In this document: piece by piece, positions 25,686 through 35,689 of the stretch
Layout: each line of letters begins with the position of its first letter
Numbering within the stretch: position 1 is the stretch's first letter
Assembly: GCA_963969495.1 (NCBI GenBank)
Contig: OZ018322.1
Span: 159,922,848-159,986,847, forward strand
Reading direction: 5' to 3'
Source: Ceratothoa steindachneri
Lineage: Eukaryota > Arthropoda > Malacostraca > Isopoda > Cymothoidae
DNA length: 64,000 bases
Notes under the pieces: generated by a model
What the model was told of the DNA's origin: nothing
The model's input: the letters and a program-made list of their open reading frames with translations, nothing else
Database searches by the model: none
Made by a program: the position numbers and the translations under genes

Positions 25686-26934
25686 CCGCAACGATGTCAC
25701 TTTTCTCACTAACTATTTCCTCCAACGAAACAGATATCCTTCAAACTTATACCACCAAACTCTTAGAAATATTTTACACGAAAGATCCCTAATACAACAT
25801 CCTTAAAGAGAAGTGTTTTGTATCTCTCGCATATATAGGACCGCTCAAATCACTTCTCTGGGTCAAACTCTCACCCTTTCTTTAAATTCATTTCTTGCAA
25901 CACATTTTCTAAAAAAATTTCAAAACACAGCGAAGTACATATTTTCAACATTAAAGACAAAATACCAACACTACTTCTTTCCTTCATCATATATGAATTC
26001 ACCTTCTCGAGATGTAATTCAGGGGTGTATTTGGGGTCGACACAGCGCACACTACATACCATCATTTGGGCACATTTAGGCATCAGCTCAGAACTGGAGC
26101 CCCGCTCACTTTTTCAGAATTCTCCTCTATCCGAATACACTACGAAAACAGATATTGACATCATAAACCAAACTTAAATAATCTTTCAATTAAAAATACA
26201 GCAAAGACCAAAAACCAATTACGTAAACTAGAATCTCTTTATAATAGATTTACAAACCCAACTTTAAACTTGCAAACAAGCTCATTTCCACTTCTACTAC
26301 AACTATAATCACCCACGAATTAAACACGCCAATTCCACTCCCCCAAAAATACAACCCATATTTTTCAAATATTTCTATCATCTCCTTTTTTTACAAAGAA
26401 AACACCCAAAGCTAATTAATCTCAGTTTTTATTTTAAAAACAAAAACATATTTCCCTTTCCCTAATAGTTAAAAGCTCTGCATTTTTATAATTTGAATAT
26501 TACCACCGCTGCTGCTTCCCATTTTCCATATAATTAATTTATAAATATATAAAAGGATTCAAGTTATCCGTTCTTTATAGTCCAGAGTTTTAATATATAT
26601 AAGAGAACCAGGGCAATAGAAAAGAAATGCCATTTTCTTTCTTCATTTAATTTTAACCAACGTTTAGAGAGCCAGCCTCATCTTCTTGGTACTGAAATTA
26701 TATTGAGTATAAATACAAAGAAATTCTAATACAAAGTAATTCTAATTGACATTGGATAGGGAACATAAGGAGGATGGTCTTACATGTCACTTTTGTATAT
26801 AAGTCATGATACTACAAATATAGTTGATTGAATTGCATTGGTAATAGCAACATTACACAAATTAACATGAAAGTGGCAAAGTAAGGGAATCATTAATTTA
26901 AATTAACAGGAAGGTGTTCAAGTAAAAGAACCAT
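25686..26934. other. AT-rich interval, no gene recognised
   Basis: Contains the likely 3' terminal region of the PLE that ends at 26935, but its end could not be placed. The small frame 25813-26079 has no recognisable domain. Confidence 0.4.
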
Positions 26935-28060
26935 CTAACGTGCAATATATAATGGGAAAGATGAAGTTTGGTTTACCTGTAAATTGCAATAATTAGCGTG
27001 GAGTCGGATGATAGAATAATCAGGGTTGGGTAGGGGCATAGTCCTACTGCAGGACCTTCCTGCATGCTGTTCAACTCTTGAATAGAGAGTTCCGCTGGTA
27101 GAGCCAATATAGGTCGCATCGCCCTTGGACACAAGTAATTATATACGAGAGATGAACAACACGCATCAGGAAGGCGATCTTGATAACGAAAGAGCGAGCC
27201 TGTCGTATTGTGGAAAGGGGTGATTATTTTGAGGTCCAAAAAAGCCAGATTTTTTTGGATAATCAAGTGTATTTCAACAGTCATCTTTGATGATTGTGGG
27301 CCAAAGAAGGGTACCGTCCAAAAGTTCAAGAGTTTATTAACGGTGGCTTTATCTTTAGGCGGATTAAGAAAATGATCAAGACATTTCCTTAGGCGATTTT
27401 CCATAAAAAAGTTTTGGAATCGTTGTCCTGGAAAAAATTCCTAAGAAAAGAAAACTCTTCAAGTAATAGTTGTAATTAGAGCATATTTTAAATGCTTTAT
27501 GTAGCATGGTGTCAATAGTATTAGTTTTAAAAGAACTGGAAATAAAGTTAAAGACGCTTGTCGATAGACCAGTACAAGTGGCTTTGGAAAATACACTTAT
27601 AGATAATGCGGTAGGGGTGCGGGTTAAATTAATGTCTAAATAAGACAGGCAGCTATTGTTTTCTCTGTCCATTTTGTATTATATTTTAGGGTGCTGCTTG
27701 TTAAGGAATTCAAAAAATTTAGATGTATGTTGTTCTTTACGAAACAAGATTATGCAGTCGTTAATGAATCGCCAATAAAATACTGCGGCGAATTCTTTGG
27801 GGCAAGCTTGTAGCCAAGAAGTTTCATGGAAATAGAAGAAGATATTGTCAAAAGTTTAACCTAACGGAAGTCTCATCAAGACCCCTTCTTTTTGAAGGTA
27901 AATATCGTTATTAAAATGAAAATAAGAATTGAAAACGGATAAATCAAGAAGAAAACGAAATTGTGCTTGGTCATATTGTATAATATGTTGAGAAGAAGTG
28001 AGAATTTTATGTAAAATAATGTAAATTGTTTCTTGTAATGGAATGTTTGTGAATCGATTT
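26935..28060 (-). pseudogene. Penelope-like element: reverse transcriptase + GIY-YIG endonuclease, decayed
   Basis: PLEs use an RT related to telomerase and a GIY-YIG nuclease. From 28060 leftward the minus strand reads SYFHFNNDIYLQKEGVLMRLPLG (the YxQxxGxxMGSPLG region), HETSWLQACPKEFAAVFYWRF and then IND at 27758-27769. Here the catalytic RYVDD has become RFIND. FFEFLNKQHP, LSYLDINLTR, KATCTGLSTS and FKTNTIDTMLHKAFKICS follow. The second part gives PQSSKMTVEI, GSLFRYQDRLP and YNYLCPRCDATYIGSTSGTL, the GIY-YIG core (27060-27145), then YSRVEQHAGRS. About two in-frame stops and two or three frameshifts interrupt it. The N-terminal part before the RT is missing. Confidence 0.88.
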
Positions 28061-28285
28061 GTAGTGTTTTAGTACCTTACCTTTTGATAAATCGAATTTA
28101 TCTTGTCTGGTCGTGGAAAAGGAGGAAAAGTTAAGGGGAGTTTCTAAAAACTTCTTCAGCCAGACAAGTTATTTTACGTTCATGTCTGCAGGCAAGCAAT
28201 ATTAACTAAAGAAAGATTCAGCTCATGCAGAAGAAAGGGAGACCTAAGCAAGGGGTCCCATGGGGCCGGCCCTCAAGAACCTAGT

Positions 28286-29119
28286 ATGGTCCCCCTTTGT
28301 ACCCTACGGCAGGGAACCAAACCGGATTGGCTGAGGGTCATGAATACAATCTACAGAAAGATCAACGTCTTCCTTCTACGACTCATCGGAACGCCCTCAG
28401 GTTACGCGAGCATTTGCGAAAACATGCAGGAAGTAGAGAACTTAGTTTCAGAAGAGGCTAAAAAACATTTAAAAAAAAAATAGGACTGGAAGCGATCATC
28501 TCCTACGAGATACTCGTACAATGTACAATAATACTACGACGGCTTGAGGCCTTCTTTACGGAGAACTCCTGTGAGGAAATCAAGGTCGAGCTGTCCGATA
28601 AACAAAAATAGGCCAATATAACAATAAGAGAAAAATTCGGCAAGGCCAACACCATAGTTAAGGTCGTATTCTTGAACATTGAGATGGTGTGCAGAGCAAA
28701 AAACGATGGATTGTTAGGGTTCTACCTCAGGGTAGCCCCCGATCAAATCGAAACCGAGGGATATATCTCCATCAAGAGCTGCTTCAAATGCTACGCGGTT
28801 GAGCAGCACCACACCAAAGATTGCCCAGCGAAGGAGATGGTGTGTTCTAATTGCGCCGGACTCGGACACGAATGGAAAGAATGTAGAGCGGAAAGAACAA
28901 AATGCATCAACTGTGGTGGCCAAAACAAAGCCATGGCTATGAACTGCCCAATACGGAAACAGGCAATCCAAGAAAAGAAAGAGGAACAGAAAAAGGGCAA
29001 GGATGCAAAGTCCAAGTCATACCTCGATGCAGCCACAACAAGAAACACCAGAGAAAACACAGAAACCGCGACAAAACTGGTCATGGCAATGATAATGTTA
29101 CAAAGATCTACAAGGAAAT
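28286..29119 (+). pseudogene. Gag-like ORF1 N-terminal part with three zinc knuckles
   Basis: The frame at 28286-28483 starts MVPLCTLRQGTKPDW and parallels 33595-33786. After a frameshift a domain with YEILVQCTIILRRL leads into 28672-29121, where zinc knuckles appear. These are CFKCYAVEQHHTKDC (~28777-28821), CSNCAGLGHEWKEC (CX2CX4HX4C) and CINCGGQNKAMAMNC, where the usual His is Asn. NCPIRK and a Lys/Glu-rich stretch follow. Such proteins coat LINE RNA. The family resembles ORF1 proteins of jockey-type elements that I associate with crustaceans. The frame is cut at 29119 by a LINE insertion. Confidence 0.78.
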
Positions 29120-30323
29120 AAGTACCCTAGAAGAACTAATGGTCCATACAAGGAGGGTACTTTTGGCGCAATCCCCGAAGGTGTTCGTTGGCAACCTTGA
29201 AGATCACATGCAAGGATCTTAACGGTCATTTCGCAAGACTTTATCTAGTCTTGACTTGAACTAGTCAACAGATTCACTGTTGACAACTTCCGTAGGAAGT
29301 GCGTTCCACAACTGCAGATACTGTAAGTGAAGAATTTGCCACACAGATCATGGCGGTATTGCTTCAGTTCAGGTTTCTAGCCGTGATTTATTGTTCTTCC
29401 CTCGCTGACCTGAAAAATATCCCCATAGTCCAGTCTGTCGAAGCATCGAAGAATTTTAAACACTTCGATAAACTGACAACGTAGTCTCCGGGTCTCCAAC
29501 GAGAACATATCTAATTCCCTTAATCAATCTTCATAACTTTTATGTCTGATAGAGGGAATCAGTTTGGTTGCCCTGGCTTGCACGCGTTCCAATCCCTCGA
29601 TGTTCTTTCTAAATGGATGACTCTAAAATTGTACGGCATACTCCAGGTGCGGTCGGACTAGAGAACTGTACAGACACAGTACTATCTCCTTGTTCCGATA
29701 TCCAAACTGTCGCTTTATATACCCTAACATCCTTTGGGCTTTCTTTTCCACCTCAATAGTCTGTTTCAACAACTTTAGGTCACTGGTGATAGTTACACCC
29801 AAGTCCTTCTCAGTGTCGGTGGATTCAAGAGGAGTGCCCTTGAGGATATAGGGTGATTGGGGACTTCGGTTGCCGATATGCATCACTTTGCATTTGTTTA
29901 TGTTGAAAGGCATTTGCTACGTAACAGACCACTCACCAATCTTTCGAAGATCATCTTGCAGGCAGGCAGTATTTCTATCCTTTGCAACGTTCATACCAAG
30001 CTTGGTATTTTCGGCAAATTTAGAAATCTTGGCAACCATGTCACCGTCCATGTCATGGCGTATATGATGCATAGTAATGGTCTCAGGACAGATCCTTGAG
30101 GCACCCCGCTAGTAACGGGCACCCACTCAGAAGCCTGTCCATTCACCACCACCCGTTGCCGTCTTCCACTTAGCAAGTTTTCTAACCAGCCAGCTACTTT
30201 TCTGTCTATGCCCAACGCTTGCACTTTCCGGAGAATGCGGCGGTGTGGCACCTTATCAAAGGCTTTCTGAAAGTCTAAGTAGACCACATCCACCGCGTTG
30301 TCCCGATCGTGCCCACTAAAGAC
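29120..30323 (-). pseudogene. CR1-like LINE inserted in the gag-like ORF1
   Basis: Minus strand from 30323: VVYLDFQKAFDKVPHRRILRK, GWLENLLSGRRQRVVV and SGVPQGSVLRPLLCIIY. After a frameshift it continues with KFAENTKLGMNVAKD (catalytic FADD changed to FAEN), KCKVMHIGNRSPQS, TEKDLGVTITSDLKL and RPHLEYAVQF, then TAG at 29623-29625. The downstream frame continues RKNIEGLERVQARATKLI and the 3' end matches the 18-19 kb copy (AGTACCCTC...CTAGGGTACTT). The boundary sequence GAAATA occurs at 29114-29119 and again at about 30324-30329, a plausible 6-bp target duplication. It is 5'-truncated: no endonuclease and no RT fingers upstream of YLDF. Confidence 0.88.
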
Positions 30324-30968
30324 GAAATAGAAGAATTTCAGAATTCCTTGCAAACCTAGGCTCGCCCCAGTACATTTGCAGTTGAGCTAATTTAGCTTCT
30401 GCAAATGAATGGGATAAAAAGGAAGTTATGGTTCCCACCGAACCCTGCCTCCAACGAGAAAAGAAAAAGGAAACGAAAGAAAAAGATGGATCGACAGAAG
30501 TAGAAGAATGACAAAAAAATGAAAACCCAAAGAAGTCCCCAAAGAAGAAAAACCAGAAGAAAAAAAAGAAAAAGGAAACCGAAGAAAGTGAAAACCCAAC
30601 CGCAGAAGAAGAGGAGGAGGACGAAGAAATATTAAAATACCCAGGTGTTCCCCTCAAAGAAAAGAAGAAAATTTTTGGAGATGGGGTACTTCTTTAGCGC
30701 AGAAGAAGTGTCCCTCAAGGTATTCGGATCACCTATAAGCAGACCGCCGAAAGGGAAAATTGTGTCCCTCACCGTAGGCATAAGAATGGGCAAATTCAAA
30801 TGGACTCACGAAGGACTCTACTCACCGAAGGAAGTAGCAGGACTGCTGGAGGAAGGCACATTCTACATTCCAGATTCGTGCATCCATACAGTTAACCTGA
30901 ATATTTGCAAGGTAATCAAAAACGGAAAAAAGACTTCACACTTAGCCAAATATGTAAATGAAAAATAA
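30324..30968 (+). pseudogene. Gag-like ORF1 C-terminal part (acidic/basic tract plus conserved C-domain)
   Basis: Continuation of the split ORF1. A Lys/Glu low-complexity tract (30460-30630) ends in EEEEEDEEILKYPGVPL, then KKIFGDGVLL and a stop. A frame shift joins FFSAEEVSLKVFGSPISRPP and RMGKFKWTHEGLYSPKEV to a stop at 30966. Copy 2 shows the same order: EEEEEDHLRYQGVLFTEE, KFQVLGIPRPK, SDGKFWGI. The conserved C-terminal block after the charged tract is not a domain I can name. The minus frame 30316-30657 is a Phe/Ser-rich antisense shadow. Confidence 0.65.
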
Positions 30969-31645
30969 AGTGAATAATAAACAAAAAGTGTAAATATCAA
31001 ACGAAGGGAATAAATCAAAGTGAAAATACGATAAAAGAATACATTAAAGTAAAAATAAATTACCAGTGAAATAATATAAATAGAATATATAATAAAAAAA
31101 AATTAAATGTATAAAATTTCGGTTTTAATGAGAAATAATTACAAGTAGAATGTATTTAAATAAAGTGTAAATAATAACGGTACTAAGATGAAATATAAAT
31201 TAAAAGGGGTAAACGTTAAAAACTGTGAAATACTAGAAAGTGTAGAAATAAATCTAAAAGACATGGATAGATTAATAAATGAAAGTAAATTTGGTATGAA
31301 AATAAAATAAAATAAATATAAACTAAAGCGAAAATGAATTACAAATTGAGAATTAATATAAATAGAATAAGGTTTAATATAAAATAAAATATTAAAGTGT
31401 ATAAAATTTAGGATACTAAAGTGAAATAATATAAATAGAATGTGAAACGTTAAAATTATAATAATAAGTAAATCACTCAAAAATAATATTTTTTTAAAAT
31501 GTTCAAATGAAATATCACAAAAATTATTATTTTAAATGTATAAATAAAAAATGAGATATAACAAAATAAATAACGTAAAAATTCGATGTGATAATTTGTT
31601 TCAAAATGAAATATATACAATACCTATGTAAATATAATAAAAAAA
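30969..31645 (+). repeat. Very A/T-rich 3' stretch of gag-like element copy 1
   Basis: Almost lacking C, with recurrent GTGAAATAATATAAATAGAA and GTATAAAATTT(C/A)GG blocks, the latter at about 31109 and 31398. It looks like a degenerate long-period repeat. The open minus frame 31139-31480 is its low-complexity shadow. Confidence 0.5.
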
Positions 31646-31649
31646 GATA

Positions 31650-31895
31650 GAAGACCTCCACATTTTCTGTAGTTTTTATTCTTCTTACTTCTCCATTTAA
31701 ACTTACCCTTCTCTACTCTCCTTTTTAGTGTGTATATTCAACACTATGATCTAAATTGTTTTTGCTTATATTTAATTATATGTAAAAATACTCAAATCTG
31801 TAAACTCTGCTCTTAAAAAATCTTGCAAATCTTCAATAATTACATTTCTGTTCATTTCCTGAAGATGAACTAACATGGTCGAAAGTCATCTAGGA
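31650..31895 (+). mobile_element. 3' tail of gag-like element copy 1
   Basis: Pairs with 35120-35385: both have TTATTCTTCTTACTT, then CTTCTCTACT, a GTAAAAATACTCA block, and end in a (C/T)GAAGATGA...CGAAAG(T/C)TCATC-type hairpin motif. The shared end defines the 3' limit of the element family. Confidence 0.6.
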
Positions 31896-31904
31896 ATAAG
31901 GAAT

Positions 31905-32047
31905 ATCGTTTGAGGATGTGTTTTCTTGCCTTGAAGACCCCGTTAATAAACTTGTAAGAAATATGGAGAATATACAAGTTAAAATTAATAACGCTGCTAC
32001 AGCTGTGGACTTCAATAGAACCTGCATACAACATGGCCTTTTACCTA
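31905..32047 (+). pseudogene. Possible Penelope-like ORF N-terminal relic
   Basis: The plus frame reads KTPLINLVRNMENIQVKIN followed by DFNRTCIQHGLLPNY, then runs into (AT)n. The F.R.C...GL.P.Y pattern resembles the start of PLE ORFs upstream of the RT. The stretch is short and the call is an inference. Confidence 0.4.
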
Positions 32048-32048
32048 A

Positions 32049-32053
<5 letters not shown>

Positions 32054-32140
<87 letters not shown>
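32054..32140. repeat. (AT)n microsatellite, left of hairpin
   Basis: Uninterrupted alternating A and T over 87 bp. Confidence 0.97.
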
Positions 32141-32143
<3 letters not shown>

Positions 32144-32162
32144 TATATTTTCAAAAGAATCC

Positions 32163-32228
32163 CACAGGAAAATGAAAGGCGGATTCCAAGTACTTTCAAA
32201 CTTGGAATCCGCCTTTAATTTTCCTGTG
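32163..32228. repeat. Near-perfect hairpin, 28-bp arms, 10-nt loop
   Basis: Arm 32163-32190 begins CACAGGAAAATGAAAGG. Arm 32201-32228 is its reverse complement at 27 of 28 positions (one G/T difference). The loop is TACTTTCAAA. The hairpin sits between two (AT)n tracts (32054-32140 and 32279-32356) and between PLE fragments pointing toward each other, so it is probably the junction of two inverted terminal regions. Confidence 0.93.
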
Positions 32229-32275
32229 TGATTTTTTGCATTTATTGCTCTACTCACGCACTACTTTCTGAGTTT

Positions 32276-32278
<3 letters not shown>

Positions 32279-32356
<78 letters not shown>
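32279..32356. repeat. (AT)n microsatellite, right of hairpin
   Basis: Alternating A and T over 78 bp. Confidence 0.97.
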
Positions 32357-32359
<3 letters not shown>

Positions 32360-32389
32360 TTCTGTAATACAGTTTAATGTTATTTACTG

Positions 32390-33010
32390 CTTCTTAATTG
32401 CTTTTCGTTTTATCCGTATCTTTGAATAGCATACTTTAAAATGATTGGAGTTTTTATCAATCATGCTGTTTGGGATACCGTTGTTCACGAGTGTTTGTTT
32501 TGCACCTGAGATCTCTTGATGGAAAAGTTCCCACATACAGCAGAATTTGTATGCGCGGCGGATGTATGAGCCGATTACAGTTATTTTACCTTTCAGTACA
32601 TTATCTATCCGCGTTGAACCATCTTACCATGTCCGTGAATTTTCTATAGACTTTAGTGATATAGCTTCCATTGATCTTCTTTACCTGAACGTCTAGAAAA
32701 GGTAGTTTATAGCCTGTGCTTAAATCATCTGAGAATTTTAAAGCGGAGTTCTCCTCAAATTGCTGTTTGATATTCTTCAGATTTTCCTCGTTTTGTGCGT
32801 TGATGTAGATGTCATCTACGTTTCGGCAATATGTGTGTGGCTTATTTTCACTGTTGTTAAATAAGCTCTCTTCAAGTTGACCCATATAGTAGTTGGCGAA
32901 TTTCTGCCTCGAAGGTTATTCCAAAGCCACTCTATCCACTTGCATGTATAGATTTCCGTTCGGTGTCCTAAAGGAGCCTCTTCGCATTTAAAGTCAACCA
33001 ACATAGTTTA
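32390..33010 (-). pseudogene. Penelope-like element RT fragment
   Basis: Minus strand: KCEEAPLGHRTEIYT then, in another frame, YMQVDRVAFGITFEAE (the YxQxDGVAMGSPLGP region). The intact frame 32601-32885 carries MGQLEESL, then RNVDDIYINAQNEENLKNI with catalytic Asp-Asp preserved at ~32808-32819. FLDVQVKKINGSYITKVYRK and TDMVRWFNAD follow. A further frameshift leads to SYIRRAYKFCCMWELFHQE and GAKQTLVNNGIPNSM (32460-32575). This covers the RT core to the point before GIY-YIG, where the (AT)n tract starts. The family differs from the PLE at 27-28 kb, which carries FIND at the active site and has a different spacing of blocks. Confidence 0.85.
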
Positions 33011-33239
33011 TGAGTTTATCTGCCCGAATAAAGACTGCAAGCTTTATAATAACTAGAAATTATATTGGCATGAATACCACCACCCTTTTGAGGATTTAAA
33101 CCATGCATCTGCAAAGCGCAGGGCCTAAAAACATATGAAGAGCGAGCATAACATAAACCGAACTAGATATATTCTGGGTGAAAACAACACAATTAAAAGA
33201 AAAGAGGAAAATAAAGCTAGGCTGAACATTTTAGAAGCC

Positions 33240-33350
33240 ACTTTAATAATGGAAAAAAAAGCGAGCCCTTAACACCCAGGCTACGAGCTGGAATCGAACA
33301 TTAAGGTTGTTCTAAAAATTCCACTCACCAGATTGGCTCGTTTCCCTTGA
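33240..33350 (-). repeat. Possible tRNA-derived SINE-like segment
   Basis: Minus strand has TCTGGTGAGTGG, roughly an A box, and 33 nt on GTTCGATTCCAGC, a good B box. GGGCTCGC and a T-run follow (plus strand GGAAAAAAAAGCGAGCCC). No tRNA cloverleaf is evident, and no second copy was found in the window. Confidence 0.3.
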
Positions 33351-33594
33351 CATTACGCTTAAGCGAAGAGGATTACATATCACCTAAAAACCGGGTTAAA
33401 TTTCATTTAGTAGGAATATTCTTGACAAACGTTGTAAAGGAGGTAAAGTCGCAGAGAAGTAGATAGACTACTCCAGTCATTTTTGACCGATTGCAAGGCG
33501 AAGTTCCGTTATCTCGGAAAAATAAACTAATCCCGTAAATAAGGGAACTCCTCTGCCAAAGAGAACCCATGGGGTTGGCCACACAGAAAAAAAA

Positions 33595-34858
33595 ATGGTC
33601 CCCCTTCGCACCCTAAGAAGAGGGACCAAACTGACGAGGGTGACGCTCATGCAGTCGATCTCCGGAGTCATAAATATTTCGCTACTACGGCTAATTGAAA
33701 CGCCCTCTTGGTACGGAGCCATCAACGATACTACGGAGAACGTGGAAAAGTTGGTCCAAGGAGAAACTAAGAAAAACCTTAAGTAGATCGGATCTGAAGC
33801 CAGAATTACATACGAGATATTGGTTCAACGAACTATAATCATGCGACGAGTAAACGCATACTTTACTGAAAACTCCACTAAGGAAATAAAAGAAAAATTA
33901 AGTGCCAATCATAAATGGGCAAAAATAAAAAGAGTGGAGAACTTCGGCAATGCGTAGAACATCAGAAACGAAGTCTTCGCCAGCATTTAAATGGCACTAA
34001 GAGCTTTGAGCGAGGAACTGTGAGGGTTCTACCTTAGAGTTTCATCCCTTCAAATTGAAGCAGAAGAGTTTATCCTGATCAACTGCTATTTCAAGTGTTA
34101 CGCGGTCAAGCATAACAACACAAGAGACTATCCCCTGCTACAACTGCTCCAGACTTGGGCACGAGTGGTAAAAATGCGGAACAGAAAACCCGCCATGTAT
34201 AAACTACAAAGGAAAACACAAAGCTATGGCCATGAAATGCCCCGTTAGGAAGAAAGCAATACAGCAGACAAAGGAAAAACTGAATAAAGAAAAGGAGGCA
34301 AAGTCAAGGAAACCTAGAGGCAACGATGACGCTGAGAAAGATTTAAAGCAAAGCACCGACATAGTAATAAAGAAATAACAGAAAGAGAAGAGGAAGCACC
34401 AAAAGTAGATGAACAACAATCGAATATTTTTCCAAGGAAAAATCACGAAAAGCTAAGGGAAAAAGGAAAAGAGAAAAAAAAAACTATCAAAACAGAAGAA
34501 AAAAGAAAACACTACTACTCTGGAAGAGTCCGAGATACAAGAAGTAACGGAATAGAAAAGTCAAAACAAAAAGGATAGAGGTAGAAAAAAGAAGATTCAG
34601 GAAGTGAAAATACCGGAAAAAGAGGAAACAACCGAAGAAGAGGAAGAAGACCACCTGAGGTACCAGGGGGTGCTTTTCACGGAAGAGAAGTACATCCTGG
34701 GGAAAGGATGCTTCTACGATGCCAGAGACCTCAAGTTCCAGGTGCTCGGGATACCCAGGCCCAAACTCCCAGTAGGAGACCAGACGAAACTGCGCCAAGG
34801 AATCAGTGATGGGAAGTTTTGGGGGATCAAGCGAATAACCATGATAAAAATAGAATAA
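33595..34858 (+). pseudogene. Gag-like ORF1, copy 2, decayed
   Basis: Opens MVPLRTLRRGTKLTR and continues YEILVQRTIIMRRVNAYF and KEIKEKLSANHK, then GFYLRVSSLQIEAEEF. The knuckles follow in shifting frames: YFKCYAVKHNNTRDY (damaged), YNCSRLGHEW..KC, and CINYKGKHKAMAMKCPVRK, where the His lost in copy 1 is kept but one Cys is Tyr. After a Lys/Glu-rich tract the frame 34604-34858 reads EEEEEDHLRYQGVLFTEEK, DARDLKFQVLGIPRPKLP and SDGKFWGI to its stop. The two copies are damaged at different residues, so together they indicate which positions the ancestor kept. Confidence 0.75.
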
Positions 34859-35119
34859 ATGAAGTGCTAAATACTGAACAACCATAGATAGAATAATAGG
34901 ATAATATAATAAAAAGAAAGAAAAAGAAAGAAAGTAATCACGAATAATACAAAGTAAGGATGATAACGTGTGAAATATAGTAATTAATCTGGAAAGTCAA
35001 ATGTGATATATAGAAAAGAATATAATTAATCTGTTAACTTAAAGAATGTAGCAACAAAAATATAAAACAACAAATTATTATAAACTAAAAACATGTATAT
35101 AAATTATGTCAGTAAGCAT

Positions 35120-35385
35120 TAAAATTAACAGTGTCCTCCACCGATCAAGAAGCTTCGTTCTTCTTACTTTTCGATGTAACTTTCTCTTCTCTACTGTCAT
35201 TTTGTGTTTTTATTCTTCACCACTATTAACCTAATCATTTTTACTCATGTGTTTGTAAAAATACTCACTGTAACTTTTCTTTTTTTCTTTTCATTCAACC
35301 TGATTCTTACTACACAATTCTTCATTAGAAAAACTACCTAAAGACGCTCCGAAGATGATCGAAAAGAACGAAAGCTCATCAATTT
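35120..35385 (+). mobile_element. 3' tail of gag-like element copy 2
   Basis: Matches 31650-31895: TTCTTCTTACTTTTC, TCTTCTCTACTGTC, GTAAAAATACTCACTGTAA, and the ending CCGAAGATGATCG...GAAAGCTCATC. Confidence 0.6.
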
Positions 35386-35517
35386 AAGTTTGATTTTTAC
35401 CAAACGCATTTATTAAAAAGATTTGAATATAGGATAAGTTATCTACCATCTACAAGATAGATTAAAAAAGATAGTAAGAAGAATAAAAAGTTGCCAAACA
35501 AAATATACCATGGTCTT

Positions 35518-35684
<167 letters not shown>

Positions 35685-35689
35685 TTTAG

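Larger units (their letters stand above)
28150..31900 (+). mobile_element. Gag-like ORF1 element, copy 1 (no RT), split by a LINE
   Basis: The unit consists of a 5' region, a gag-like ORF1 in two pieces (28286-29119 and 30324-30968), a very A/T-rich 3' stretch, and a T/C-rich tail at 31650-31895. The whole order recurs at 33.57-35.39 kb without the LINE, which defines the element. Neither copy has endonuclease or RT between ORF1 and the tail. It therefore looks like a non-autonomous, ORF1-only derivative of a jockey/I-type LINE, comparable in principle to half-LINEs. Confidence 0.6.
33570..35390 (+). mobile_element. Gag-like ORF1 element, copy 2 (no RT)
   Basis: Copy of the element at 28.2-31.9 kb without an inserted LINE. 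ATGGTCCCCCTT(C/T)G opens both, the zinc-knuckle and charged regions follow in the same order, and the T/C-rich tail ends at 35385. ORF1 to tail measures only about 0.5 kb, so no RT was ever lost between them by a simple later insertion. Confidence 0.6.

Noticed and set aside
30316..30657. 113-codon minus frame rich in Ser and Phe
   Set aside because: Antisense of the Lys/Glu-rich tract of the gag-like ORF1.
33240..33350. tRNA gene
   Set aside because: Only box-like sequences; acceptor and anticodon stems do not pair. Kept as a low-confidence SINE-like segment.
34487..34885. 132-codon minus frame that looks membrane-like
   Set aside because: Antisense of the charged region of gag-like ORF1 copy 2.
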